Shown here piece by piece: positions 34,762-42,873 of a DNA stretch of 42,873 nucleotides. How positions within the stretch are numbered: position 1 is the stretch's first letter; every line of letters begins with the position of its first letter. Source of the stretch: Nonomuraea basaltis. GTDB taxonomy: Bacteria; Actinomycetota; Actinomycetes; Streptosporangiales; Streptosporangiaceae. Both the position numbers and the translations under genes were made by a program. The DNA lies in contig NZ_VCJS01000107.1 of assembly GCF_005893125.1 (NCBI RefSeq), forward strand, positions 1 to 42,873, given 5' to 3'. Under the pieces are notes generated by a model. The model did no database searches, was not told the DNA's origin, and was given only the letters and a program-made list of their open reading frames with translations.

Positions 34762-37527
34762 GTGGAGTCGCTCGTCTCGACAATGGTGGGCCGGGATGAC
34801 GTCCAAGGGGACCTGTCCGCGTTCATGACGGCCACCGGGGGGCAAGCCCTCATCCTCAGGGGCGAGACCGGGGTCGGCAAGAGCGCCCTGCTCGACCATG
34901 TGGCCGGCCTCGCGGCCTCGGAGAACCACCGGGTGATCCGCGCCGCCGGGGTCGAGGCTGAGGCGCAGCTGCCCTTCGCCGGCCTGCACCAGCTGCTGTA
35001 CTCGCTGCTGCCCCGTTCGGCCGAGCTCGACGAAGGCCACCGTGCCGTCCTCGACGTCGTCTTCGGGCTGCGCGAGGGCAAGGCTCCGTCGGTCATGTCC
35101 CTCGGCATCGCCGTCCTCGACCTGCTGTCTTCAGCGGCCTCAGAGAAACCGCTGCTGCTGTTGCTCGACGACGGTCAGTGGATGGACGCCTCCAGCGCCG
35201 AGGTGTGCGGGTTCGTGGGGCGCCGGCTCACCGGCAGCTCCGTGAGGATGCTCATCGCCGTACGGTCCGACGTCGGCTCGCGGTTCGACACGGCCGCGCT
35301 TCCCGAGCTCCCGGTGGCGGCCCTGTCGGAGAAGGCCGCCGAGCAACTGCTGGACCTGCGCCATCCGCAGCTCGACAGGCAGACCCGGCGCATCGTCATG
35401 GAGCACGCCATAGGCAACCCCTTGGCGCTCTTGGAGCTGCCCGCCTACCTGAACGGCGGCCACACCGGCCGCACGGCCGAGGAACTCCTCGGATTCGGCA
35501 ACATCCCGCTGTCCCGCCGGCTGCAGCATGTCTACGGCATCCGCATCGAACGCCTGGCCGGTCCCGTACGCGAGGAACTGCTGCGCGGCGCCCTCGACGG
35601 TGTCGGGGCAGGACCTGGCGGCAACCGCGCCGCCGGCGCCCGCTACCGCATGCGCGAGGCCGACGAAGCGGTCGCGGCCGGCCTCCTGGACACCGACCCC
35701 GCCACCGGCGACCTCGTCTTCCGGCACCCGCTGATCCGCACCACCGTCGTTCAGCTGGCGACTCCCAACCAGCGCCGCGCGGCACACGCCGAGCTCGCGC
35801 GGGTGCACCGCGACGACGTCGAGCGGCGCGCCCGCCACTTGGCGGCCTCGATCGTGGATCCCGATGAGGAGGTGGCAGCCGCGCTGGAGGCCGCGGCCGA
35901 CTCGGCGACCCGGCGCGGCGGCGCAGTCGCGGCCGTGGCCTGGCTGACCCGCGCGGCGGAGCTGAGCGAGACCTCCGCCGACCGCTCCAGGCGGCTCGGC
36001 GACGCCGCCTTCATCGCCGGACATGCCGCGCTCCTGGACCAGGCGCAGAAACTCGTCCGCTCGGACCTGCTGCCGGGCGCGAGCGAGTCCCCCGCCACGG
36101 TCGTCACCTCCGCCTACGTGGCCCTGTACGAAGACGGCGACGTACGCTCCGCGCATCGCCACGTCGCGGCGGCGATCGAGAGCCTGCGAAAAGACAGCGC
36201 GCACGAGCCCGCCGAAGTACTCACCCGGCTGGTGAACGTGCTGCTGGCCATCAGCCAGTACGCCGGCGACGCCACGCTGTGGGACCGCACCGAGCGGCTC
36301 ATGGACTCTCTGGGGCACCGAGTCGACACACGCTCGGCGATCTACCGCGACGCGTGGAGCGACGTCGTCCGTCACGGCGCGGGCGTGCACGAGCGCGTCG
36401 AGCGCGCCTTCGCCGGCGTCTCGGAGCTCGAACCGTGGGACGTCTCGCGCCTGGCCGTCGCCGCCTACCACGTCGACACGCTGAGCCAGTACCGCCCCTA
36501 CCTGCGGCGGGCCGTCGACCGTGAGGTGGAGACCGGCGCCGTGGCCACCGGCATGACCATGCTGCACCTGATCATGCTCGACCAGCTGGCCGCCGGCGAG
36601 TGGGACGACGCCGAACGTACGGGACAACGCGCGCTGGAGCTGACCACGTCCCATGGAAACGGGCTGTTCACCCACCACACCCGCGCCTACCTGGGGCTCC
36701 TGGCCGCCATGCGCGGCCAGGTCGAACGGGCCAGGGAGTTGCAGGCCGTCCTGGACGCCTGGGCCCGCCCGCGCGGCGTGGGATTCCTGACCCAGATCGC
36801 CGACGCCATCGGCACGGCGGCGGCCCTGAGCGAGGGTGACTACGAAGCCGCCTACCTGTACGCCATCGGCATCACGCCGCCGGGATCGTTCGAACGCTGC
36901 GCCCACCAGGCCTCACGCACGCTGCTCGACCTGGTCGAGGCCGCCGTGCACACCGGGCGCCTGGAGCAGGCCCGCCGGCACGCGCAGGCCGCCTCCGACG
37001 CCGGCCTGCCCGGCGTCTCCCCCCGGCTGGCCCTCATCACGTACGGTGCCCTGGCGATGACGGCCGCCGACGAGAAAGAGGCCGAGGACATGTACGCCCG
37101 GGCCGAGGCCCACCCGGCCGGAGCCGGCTTCCCGTTCGAGCTGGCGCGCATCCGCCTGGCCCACGGCGTCCGGCTCAGGCACACCCAGGGGCCCAAGGCC
37201 GCACGGCCTGTCCTGGTCCGCGCCGCCGAGTCCTTCGAACGGCTCGGCGCCCAAGGCTGGGCCGAACGTGCCCAGGCCGAGCTGCGCGCCTCAGGGGCGC
37301 CCGCCCGCGCCTCGCTGTCGTACCTGACCGCGCTGACCTGGCAGGAACGCCGCATCGCCGAGCTGGCCGCAAGCGGGCTGACGAACAAGGAGATCGGCGA
37401 ACGCATGCGCCTGTCCCCGCGCACCGTCAGCTCCCATCTCTACCGGGTCTTCCCGAAACTCGGCATCACCTCGCGTGCCGCGCTGCGCGACGCTCTGGGC
37501 AAGACCGGCGCCGGTGGCGACGCGTGA
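34762..37527 (+). CDS. LAL-type LuxR regulator 2
   Basis: The 921-residue regulator has Walker A RGETGVGKSALL (about 33-44), the LAL motif FAGLHQLLYSLLP, Walker B PLLLLLDDGQWMD near 135 and GNPLALLELPAYL near 225. Helical repeats follow, and a C-terminal LuxR HTH (LTWQERRIAELAASGLTNKE, SPRTVSSHLYRVFPKLGI) starts near residue 858. It is a paralogue of LAL 1. GTG at 34762 follows AAGGAG. It sits next to four hydrolase genes, three of which share an upstream element, and is the nearest candidate for their activator. Confidence 0.87.
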   Translation: MESLVSTMVGRDDVQGDLSAFMTATGGQALILRGETGVGKSALLDHVAGLAASENHRVIRAAGVEAEAQLPFAGLHQLLYSLLPRSAELDEGHRAVLDVVFGLREGKAPSVMSLGIAVLDLLSSAASEKPLLLLLDDGQWMDASSAEVCGFVGRRLTGSSVRMLIAVRSDVGSRFDTAALPELPVAALSEKAAEQLLDLRHPQLDRQTRRIVMEHAIGNPLALLELPAYLNGGHTGRTAEELLGFGNIPLSRRLQHVYGIRIERLAGPVREELLRGALDGVGAGPGGNRAAGARYRMREADEAVAAGLLDTDPATGDLVFRHPLIRTTVVQLATPNQRRAAHAELARVHRDDVERRARHLAASIVDPDEEVAAALEAAADSATRRGGAVAAVAWLTRAAELSETSADRSRRLGDAAFIAGHAALLDQAQKLVRSDLLPGASESPATVVTSAYVALYEDGDVRSAHRHVAAAIESLRKDSAHEPAEVLTRLVNVLLAISQYAGDATLWDRTERLMDSLGHRVDTRSAIYRDAWSDVVRHGAGVHERVERAFAGVSELEPWDVSRLAVAAYHVDTLSQYRPYLRRAVDREVETGAVATGMTMLHLIMLDQLAAGEWDDAERTGQRALELTTSHGNGLFTHHTRAYLGLLAAMRGQVERARELQAVLDAWARPRGVGFLTQIADAIGTAAALSEGDYEAAYLYAIGITPPGSFERCAHQASRTLLDLVEAAVHTGRLEQARRHAQAASDAGLPGVSPRLALITYGALAMTAADEKEAEDMYARAEAHPAGAGFPFELARIRLAHGVRLRHTQGPKAARPVLVRAAESFERLGAQGWAERAQAELRASGAPARASLSYLTALTWQERRIAELAASGLTNKEIGERMRLSPRTVSSHLYRVFPKLGITSRAALRDALGKTGAGGDA

Positions 37528-37534
37528 GCCTCCT

Positions 37535-38308
37535 TCACCACTTCGACGGGTCGGCGCGCACCCCTCGCTCGGCGAGCCAGACCAGCACATAGTCGGCGAC
37601 CGCCCGCCAGCCGCTGTCGACGACCAGCGAATGGGCCCGGTCCGGAAACTGCTTGAGGCTGCTGGTGGCCGTCGAGTCGCCGTACAACTTGTACACGGCC
37701 CGGGTGACGTGGTCGGGCACCAGCCGGTCCTCCTGCCCCGAGATCAGCAGCAGCGGGCCGCGGCCGGTGTTGCCGTGGTCCACGACCGCCCGCGGGTGCC
37801 GTACGGCGCCGCCGTGTCCCAGCTCGGCCAGCAGCCGGCGCGACCCGGGCACGACGTGGCGCTCGAACAGCTCGGCCGACTCCTGCTCGGTGACCGCGTT
37901 GGCGAACAGCCGCCGGAACCTCCCGGCGTCCATCGACACCGGCCACGGCTCCCCGGGCGCCGGGGAGATCGCGTGGTCGACAGGGGCGGGGGCGATGGCG
38001 ACCGCGGCACGGCCCGCGTTCGTGCCGAGGAGGTGCTGCGCGATGAGCCCGCCCACCGAGTGGCCGACGATCACGGGCGGGGTGGCGAAGGAACGGACGA
38101 TGCGCGCGTAGTGATCCGTGAGCGCGTCGAGCCCCAGCTCGTGGAGCGTCTCGGGATGCCGGCGAGCCTCGCCCACCGTGGCGGGCTCTCCCGGCCAGCC
38201 CGGCGCGCAGACGGCGAAACCGAAACTGGAGAAGCGCTCGTTCCATGACTCCCACGACGACGCGTGGAGCCACGCGCCATGGATGAAGACGACGGGAGTG
38301 GGGTTCAC
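37535..38308 (-). CDS. Cytosolic alpha/beta hydrolase
   Basis: The 257-residue protein has the alpha/beta-hydrolase fold: the oxyanion motif FIHGAW (8-13), nucleophile GHSVGG (S84), an acid in SGQEDRLVP and the catalytic histidine in DRAHSLVV. It has no signal peptide when started at GTG 38308, which follows GGAGGATCC; the longer open frame crosses the shared promoter region and is not coding. Its family includes esterases and lactonases acting on small esters; the substrate is unknown. It converges with LAL 2, with only 7 bp between stops. Confidence 0.85.
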   Translation of the reverse strand: MNPTPVVFIHGAWLHASSWESWNERFSSFGFAVCAPGWPGEPATVGEARRHPETLHELGLDALTDHYARIVRSFATPPVIVGHSVGGLIAQHLLGTNAGRAAVAIAPAPVDHAISPAPGEPWPVSMDAGRFRRLFANAVTEQESAELFERHVVPGSRRLLAELGHGGAVRHPRAVVDHGNTGRGPLLLISGQEDRLVPDHVTRAVYKLYGDSTATSSLKQFPDRAHSLVVDSGWRAVADYVLVWLAERGVRADPSKW

Positions 38309-38489
38309 GGATCCTCCGAGAGGCTCAGGACCAGGTCTGATCAAGGATTGTCCGGATGCGCCTGGGCGGGAACAGTCGAATGACTGAATGTTCCCGTCCG
38401 CCTTGCGTCGCTGGTCCGGCGCGGTCTGCCGGGACGCCGTGCTCCGGGGGAGGGTTTCGCGTGGGCGGCACGGCTGCCGTTCGCCGTGT

Positions 38490-38516
38490 CTCACCGTCAT
38501 CTGACTGATGTGTCGG
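38490..38516. promoter_or_regulatory. Shared hydrolase element, copy A
   Basis: Plus-strand CTCACCGTCATCTGACTGAT and the following GTGTCGG match copies B and C (consensus CCGTCAnnTGACtGATG, then TG). It lies about 65 bp before the Tat-exported hydrolase ATG and inside the divergent gap with the gene at 38308. The TGAC-like words recur at 11 bp, a spacing used by SARP and other activators just upstream of a -35 region. Confidence 0.6.
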
Positions 38517-38579
38517 ATTTCCCTGCCCGAAATAGTAAGAAATGCCGCATTTCCTGTGGCACGACACGGAGGACTCCAC

Positions 38580-39638
38580 ATGATCAACAGGCGCACCTTC
38601 GGCAAGGCCGTCGGTTTGGCCACCGGCGCGACCGTCGCCTCGCTGGCGGGCTTGCAGGCCTTCCCTGCCGCCTCCGCCACCCCGCGCGGGGCGACCCCGG
38701 CGTTGCCGGCGGTCACGCCCGGCACGCACACGTCCTTCGCCTCCCTGAAGCAGGTCAAGGCCGGGCTGCTGGACATCGGTTACGCCGAGGCGGGGCCGGC
38801 CCGCGGGCCCGTGGTCATCTGCCTGCACGGCTGGCCGTACGACATCCACAGCTTCGTCGACGTCGCTCCGCTGCTGGCCGCGCAGGGCTACCGGGTGATC
38901 GTTCCCTACCTGCGCGGTCACGGCACGACGCGGTTCCTGTCCGCGAAGACGTTCCGCAACGCCCAGCAGTCGGCGATCGCGCTCGACATCATCGCCCTGA
39001 TGGACGCCCTCAAGATCGACAAGGCCGTTCTCGCCGGCTTCGACTGGGGGTCGAGGACCGCCGACATCATCGCGGCCCTGTGGCCGCAGCGGTGCAAGGC
39101 CCTGGTGTCGGTGAGCGGCTACCTCATCACGAACCTCGAGGCCAACCTCGAGCCGCTCCCGCCGAAGGCCGAATACGCCTGGTGGTACCAGTACTACTTC
39201 GCCACCGAGCGGGGCCGGAAGGCCATGGAGAACAAGGACAAGCGCCACGACCTGACCCGGCTCATCTGGGACACCGTCTCCCCGACGTGGGACTTCGACG
39301 ACGCCACCTTCGAGCGCACGGCCGCGGCCTTCGACAATCCCGACTACGCCGCCATCGTGATCCACAACTACCGGTGGCGGCTGAGCCTGGCCGACGGGGA
39401 GCGCCGTTACGACGGTCTGGAGAAGCAGCTCGCCGCACGGCCGGCCATCAAGGTGCCGACCATCACCCTGGACGCCGAGCGCGACCCCTTCACGGCGCCG
39501 CCGGGCGACGGCTCGGCGTACCGCAACATGTTCACCGGCCCCTACGAACACCGCACGCTGGAGGGCATCGGCCACAACCTGCCGCAGGAAGCGCCCACGG
39601 CCTTCGCCCAGGCCGTCGCCGACGTGGACCACTTCTGA
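38580..39638 (+). CDS. Tat-exported alpha/beta hydrolase, epoxide hydrolase-like
   Basis: The 352-residue protein begins with a twin-arginine signal (NRRTFGKAVG, then a mild hydrophobic stretch and ASATP), so it should be exported folded. The mature part is an alpha/beta hydrolase with HGWP at 83-86 and an aspartate nucleophile in GFDWGS (D155), as in epoxide hydrolases and haloalkane dehalogenases. TLDAERDPFTAP provides an acid and EGIGHNLP the base (H332). A cap domain fills about 185-280 (YAWWYQYYFATERGRK). ATG at 38580 follows GGAGG. Copy A of the shared element stands upstream and a strong terminator follows the stop. Confidence 0.87.
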   Translation: MINRRTFGKAVGLATGATVASLAGLQAFPAASATPRGATPALPAVTPGTHTSFASLKQVKAGLLDIGYAEAGPARGPVVICLHGWPYDIHSFVDVAPLLAAQGYRVIVPYLRGHGTTRFLSAKTFRNAQQSAIALDIIALMDALKIDKAVLAGFDWGSRTADIIAALWPQRCKALVSVSGYLITNLEANLEPLPPKAEYAWWYQYYFATERGRKAMENKDKRHDLTRLIWDTVSPTWDFDDATFERTAAAFDNPDYAAIVIHNYRWRLSLADGERRYDGLEKQLAARPAIKVPTITLDAERDPFTAPPGDGSAYRNMFTGPYEHRTLEGIGHNLPQEAPTAFAQAVADVDHF

Positions 39639-39674
39639 CGAACGCGACGGCCAGCCCACCACCTGCGACACCAA

Positions 39675-39707
39675 GACAGCCTGCCGGATGCGATCCGGCA
39701 GGCTGTC
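39675..39707. terminator. Perfect bidirectional terminator
   Basis: GACAGCCTGCCGGAT (39675-39689) pairs with all 15 bases of ATCCGGCAGGCTGTC (39693-39707) over a 3-nt loop. It lies between converging genes ending at 39638 and 39731. Confidence 0.88.
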
Positions 39708-39730
39708 GGTGCGTTCGTGGCCGATTGCCG

Positions 39731-40300
39731 TCAGACGGTCTGCGTCCGCGGCCGGCGGGTACGCCAGGCCAGCAGCCCGGCCTGGATGATGAAGAACACG
39801 CCGCCGCCGGTGGCATAGACCGACAGCACGTCGAGCGAGGCGTCGTCCCCGAGGGCCTGGATGTTGTAGAAGATGCCCACGAGGAACGACAGACCGCCGG
39901 CGATCAGTATCGGCCACTGCCGGCCCAGCTCCGGGCCGCGCCGCAGCAGCCCGACCAGCACCTGCGCCGCACCGGAGACGACGGCCCAGGCACCGAACAC
40001 GTGCAGCACCGCGGACACCCCGCCCGCCCCCGCCAGGCCGACGCCGACAGCGGCCAAGGCACTGAGCAGCCCGTTGAACAGTGTCAGGCGACCCTCCGAT
40101 CCGTCCGGGACCGCACGCAGCTCGATCAGCGACGACACCGCGTCGATCAGCGGATAGACGACCAGCAAGGTGATCGCGAGGGCGTCGATGGGGTCGTGCG
40201 CGAAGGCGAACGCCGCGGCCCACCCCACAGCCAGGACTCCGCGGCCCAGGTACAGCTTCAGCAGGAATGACATTCCCGATGACGGAGTGTTCGTGCTCAT
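39731..40300 (-). CDS. DUF308/HdeD-like membrane protein
   Basis: The 189-residue protein has six hydrophobic helices in three pairs (GRGVLAVGWAAAFAFAHDP, ALAITLLVVYPLIDAVSSLI, LFNGLLSALAAVGVGLAGAG, LHVFGAWAVVSGAAQVLVGL and two more), the repeat pattern of the DUF308/HdeD group linked in enterobacteria to acid stress. A short basic tail ends RRPRTQTV. ATG at 40300 follows GGAAAGG. It starts 32 bp after the tannase-like gene and is likely co-transcribed with it. Confidence 0.75.
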   Translation of the reverse strand: MSTNTPSSGMSFLLKLYLGRGVLAVGWAAAFAFAHDPIDALAITLLVVYPLIDAVSSLIELRAVPDGSEGRLTLFNGLLSALAAVGVGLAGAGGVSAVLHVFGAWAVVSGAAQVLVGLLRRGPELGRQWPILIAGGLSFLVGIFYNIQALGDDASLDVLSVYATGGGVFFIIQAGLLAWRTRRPRTQTV

Positions 40301-40332
40301 GATGGGTGGCCTTTCCGACGAGTGGGCGGTTG

Positions 40333-41958
40333 TCAGTGCCGGACGGGGGCGCAGTAGTAGCTGCCGGCGTCGGCCGGGTCGCCGTGGCCGGTGTAGCGGG
40401 AGACGGACGGGTACAGGCACAACTCGCGCGTCACCGTCTTGCCGGAGGAGTCCGTGATGGCGGCGCTCAGCGTCTGCGGGGCCTTGCCCTGTTCGACCCA
40501 GGCCGTCAGGGCGCCGAGGGCGTCGGTGGGCGCGGGGCCGGTGCTCGTGGGGCCGGCGCAGTGGGCGACGCCCGGCGCCAGGAACAGCCGGTGGAAGTCG
40601 TCGACCCGGCGCGCACCACCCATGGCCAATTCCACCCGCTCGCGGTAGTCCACGGTGCCCTGGGCGGGAATCAGCTGGTCGGCCTGGCCGTGCCAGGTGA
40701 GGAGCTTGCCGCCGGAGCTGCGGAACGCCGACAGGTTGGGGTCGTCGGTGCCGATGATCGTGTCGTACTCGGCCTGGGACTGCTCGAACAGCTTGGCGAA
40801 CTCGGCGTAGGTGATCGTCGAGAGATCGTAGGAGGGCTGCCGCTTCAGGAACGTCGCGACCCAGCTGGCGGGTACGGGGAACGGCGCGCCCACGCGGTTG
40901 CCGTCCGCGTCGATGCGGGTGCCGGCGAGGTCGAAGCCGGCTCCGATCGGGATGCCGGACCACAATTTCTTGCCTGACGGGGTGCGGGGGCCGTCCCAGA
41001 TCTTGCCTACGACGGCCGCGTCGGCCGCGGTGATGGTCTCCTGCTCGCCGTCGCATTCGACGCTCTTGCCGATGAGTTTCCGCGGATCGAAGGTGCACGT
41101 GGCGGGGTCGCCGATCAGCCCGTCGGGAGCGCCGTCGAGCGGGTCGCAGGCCTTGACGGCGGCCTCGTTGAAGGCGTTGAGCTCACAAGGAGAGGGGAAG
41201 GTGTTCTCCTCGTTCATCACGACCTGCGGCCACAGGGTCGCGACCTCGAACTCGTCCCAGTTGATGGCGGGAGCGGTGGCGAGGATGCCGTCGAAGTCGC
41301 CGGGGTGGCGCTGGGCCTCCATGTAGCCCTGGCGGCCGCCGGTCGAGCAGCCGTTCCAGTACGAGTAGGAGACGGGCCTGCCGTAGACCTCGTTGACGAC
41401 CTGCTTGCCCACGACCGCCATCTCGTGCTGGGACCGGTCGGCGAAGTTCTTCAGCAGCGCCGTGTTGACCTCGCCGTCGCTGTTCAGGGCCCAGCCGGTG
41501 TCCAGGTACGTGCCGACGCCGGCGTCGGTGGTCGCGGCGGCGTAGCCGCTCTTGATCGCGCCGGCCAGGCCCGCGCCGTAGTCGCCGGCGGCGAAGGCGG
41601 TGCCGCCCACTGCCTGGAAACGGCCGGTCCAGTCCGTCTCGGGCAGCCAGATCCGCACCTTGGCGTGATCGCCGACTCCTGGGTGGGTGAGCGTGACCGT
41701 GACATCGCAGTAGGCCGGCACGTCCGGGATCTCGACCACGTCGGTGAACGGCGGCACCGGAGGGATGGTCAGGGTGCCCTCCTCCCGGCTCACCGCCGTC
41801 ACGGACTCCACCGCGGTGCCTGCCGGGGCGTTCACGGAGATGGACGAGCACGTGAACGGGACGGCGGCGGAGCTCGCGGCGCCGGCCGAAGCCGCGGCCG
41901 GCAGGCACACCGCCGCCAGCGGCACTGCGGCCGCGAAGATGATCAGAAGGCGTTTCAT
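40333..41958 (-). CDS. Secreted tannase/feruloyl esterase family protein
   Basis: The 541-residue protein has a signal peptide (1-25) and an alpha/beta-hydrolase domain of the tannase family. The nucleophile lies in NGCSTGGRQG (C204-S205), the acid in HGQADQLIP (D427) and the base in GVAHCAGP (H466-C467). The cysteines beside Ser and His form the CS-D-HC disulfide typical of the family. CDPLDGAPDGLIGDPATC (271-288) is the calcium-binding loop of the lid. Such enzymes free gallate, ferulate or similar acids from plant esters outside the cell, or act on related aryl esters. ATG at 41958 follows AGAGGAA. Copy B of the shared element lies upstream. Confidence 0.88.
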   Translation of the reverse strand: MKRLLIIFAAAVPLAAVCLPAAASAGAASSAAVPFTCSSISVNAPAGTAVESVTAVSREEGTLTIPPVPPFTDVVEIPDVPAYCDVTVTLTHPGVGDHAKVRIWLPETDWTGRFQAVGGTAFAAGDYGAGLAGAIKSGYAAATTDAGVGTYLDTGWALNSDGEVNTALLKNFADRSQHEMAVVGKQVVNEVYGRPVSYSYWNGCSTGGRQGYMEAQRHPGDFDGILATAPAINWDEFEVATLWPQVVMNEENTFPSPCELNAFNEAAVKACDPLDGAPDGLIGDPATCTFDPRKLIGKSVECDGEQETITAADAAVVGKIWDGPRTPSGKKLWSGIPIGAGFDLAGTRIDADGNRVGAPFPVPASWVATFLKRQPSYDLSTITYAEFAKLFEQSQAEYDTIIGTDDPNLSAFRSSGGKLLTWHGQADQLIPAQGTVDYRERVELAMGGARRVDDFHRLFLAPGVAHCAGPTSTGPAPTDALGALTAWVEQGKAPQTLSAAITDSSGKTVTRELCLYPSVSRYTGHGDPADAGSYYCAPVRH

Positions 41959-42030
41959 GACGTTCCTCTCGCTGAAGTACTGGCTCGTCAGCTGCTGGGG
42001 TGCGTCTCACTGTCGTTCGCGGCCGGCACC

Positions 42031-42056
42031 CGGCACATCAGTCAGTTGACGGTCAG
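42031..42056. promoter_or_regulatory. Shared hydrolase element, copy B
   Basis: On the minus strand it reads CTGACCGTCAACTGACTGAT followed by GTGCCG, about 75 bp before the tannase-like start. Downstream on that strand CGACAGTGA recurs as in copy C, so the promoter itself seems conserved as well. Confidence 0.65.
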
Positions 42057-42298
42057 CATCGGCGAGCCGCTCCGGGCGCACGTCACACACGCTGCGGCGC
42101 AGGTCAGCGGGCCGCATACGGGGACATGTGCGCCGCTCGCGGCCCACGGCCGGGCACTGCCGCCCGTGCTCACGTCACAGACTGATGAGTTGAATGGCTT
42201 AACGCGCTGAGGTGCGCACACGACCGCCACGCAAGGCCAGGTAGCCCGCCGACCAGCCCCGTCGTGCTGCCGAACGACGGTCCGGCCGGCTCCTCGTG

Positions 42299-42323
42299 AC
42301 TGACCGTCAAGTGACCGATGTGG
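42299..42323. promoter_or_regulatory. Shared hydrolase element, copy C
   Basis: Plus-strand ACTGACCGTCAAGTGACCGA then TGTGG, about 77 bp before the GTG of the last hydrolase. It is followed by CGGACGACAGTGA, which parallels CGAACGACAGTGA after copy B. Confidence 0.65.
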
Positions 42324-42399
42324 CCGCGGTCCTTCCCGGACGACAGTGATGACGCCAGATTCACCACCTTCGTCTGAAGCCTTTTGAAAGGGGAATTTC

Positions 42400-42873
42400 G
42401 TGGTCAGCAGCAAGGGTGTACGCATCCGGGGGCTCATGGGCGCCCTGTCGACGGTCGCGATCGGTCTCCTCGCCACCGCCGCCACGCCCGCCCTCGCGGC
42501 GGACAAGCCCGCCAAGCCGACCATCGTGCTGGAGCACGGCGCCTTCGCCGACGCCTCCAGCTGGAACGCGGTGATCGAAGAGCTGCGCGCGGACGGCTAC
42601 CCCGTCGTCGCCGCGGCCAACCCGCTGCGCGGACCGGCCAACGACGCGGCCGCACTCCGCAGCGTCCTCGACCACGTCGCCGGACCCAAGATCCTCGTCG
42701 GGCACTCCTACGGTGGCTCGGTCATCAGCGTCGCCGGCGCGAACGACCCCCAGGTCAAGGCCCTCGTGTACGTCGCCGCCTTCCTGCCCGCCCCCGGCGA
42801 GAACGCCCTGGAGCTGACGAACAAGTACCCCGGCTCCACCCTCCCCGCCACCCTCGACCTGGCTCTTATAGAC
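42400..42873 (+). CDS. Exported alpha/beta hydrolase (partial, cut by window end)
   Basis: The first 158 residues are visible. A signal peptide (about 1-34, ending PALAAD) is followed by TIVLEHGAFADASSW (oxyanion loop) and the nucleophile elbow LVGHSYGGS (S103). LKSLVYVAAF-like KALVYVAAFLPAPGE follows strand 6. The family contains salicylate-esterase-like and other small esterases; about 90 residues with the acid and histidine are missing beyond the window. GTG at 42400 follows AAAGGGG. Copy C of the shared element is upstream. The last codons (CTTATAGAC) are unusually AT-rich for this gene. Confidence 0.82.
   Translation, partial: MVSSKGVRIRGLMGALSTVAIGLLATAATPALAADKPAKPTIVLEHGAFADASSWNAVIEELRADGYPVVAAANPLRGPANDAAALRSVLDHVAGPKILVGHSYGGSVISVAGANDPQVKALVYVAAFLPAPGENALELTNKYPGSTLPATLDLALID

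Overview
The window is high-GC actinomycete DNA. Frequent GTG starts, AfsR/SARP and LuxR/LAL giant regulators, an L,D-transpeptidase, LppU-like proteins and 4-bp-overlap operons all fit a Streptomyces- or Streptosporangiales-type organism; I cannot place it more precisely. No intact RNA gene, integrase, transposase or CRISPR array is visible.

Region 1 (1-10,420) is an accretion zone. Four direct copies of the 3' half of a tRNA-Gly(CCC) gene, from the anticodon loop to the acceptor end, lie at 1308, 2712, 8264 and 10163. Each is flanked by short tandem words repeated at 10-11 bp, as expected for integrase arm sites. A fifth flank without its tRNA core stops at the glycan operon. Between the copies sit small cassettes without an integrase: a nucleotidyltransferase, an LppU-like two-domain protein, an AfsR-type regulator, an STM4015-family leucine-rich protein, a GNAT acetyltransferase and a MazF-type toxin-antitoxin pair. 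Gene debris includes an inositol monophosphatase, a phospholipase A2 and an AfsR tail. The layout resembles a series of cis-mobilizable elements downstream of a tRNA-Gly gene that would lie left of the window.

Region 2 (10,421-19,342) is one minus-strand operon of eight genes: a UDP-xylose-synthase-like epimerase, two PaaK/CapK-like adenylate-forming enzymes, a polyprenyl-phosphate-type GT2 glycosyltransferase, an ATP-grasp ligase, an unknown polytopic membrane protein, a Wzx-like flippase and a GalE-like epimerase. It reads as a pathway for making and exporting a surface glycan that also carries acyl or amide groups. It is the best candidate here for an undescribed system.

Region 3 (19,343-34,761) starts with decayed genes: a LuxR-type regulator and an acyltransferase (E2) tail. 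A secreted Thr-Pro-rich protein and an L,D-transpeptidase follow, divergently arranged. Then come a SARP-STAND regulator and a short SARP flanking a perfect 16-bp palindrome, a LAL regulator, a hemerythrin/flavin-dependent oxidoreductase pair, and a TetR/aldo-keto reductase pair that share a TGGAC-N6-GTCCA operator. A membrane protein and a broken TetR gene end the region.

Region 4 (34,762-42,873) holds a second LAL regulator and four alpha/beta-hydrolase-fold enzymes: one cytosolic, one Tat-exported, one secreted tannase-like and one secreted but cut by the window edge. A DUF308-like membrane protein sits downstream of the tannase-like gene. Three copies of a roughly 40-bp element lie upstream of the three exported hydrolases and suggest one shared regulator.
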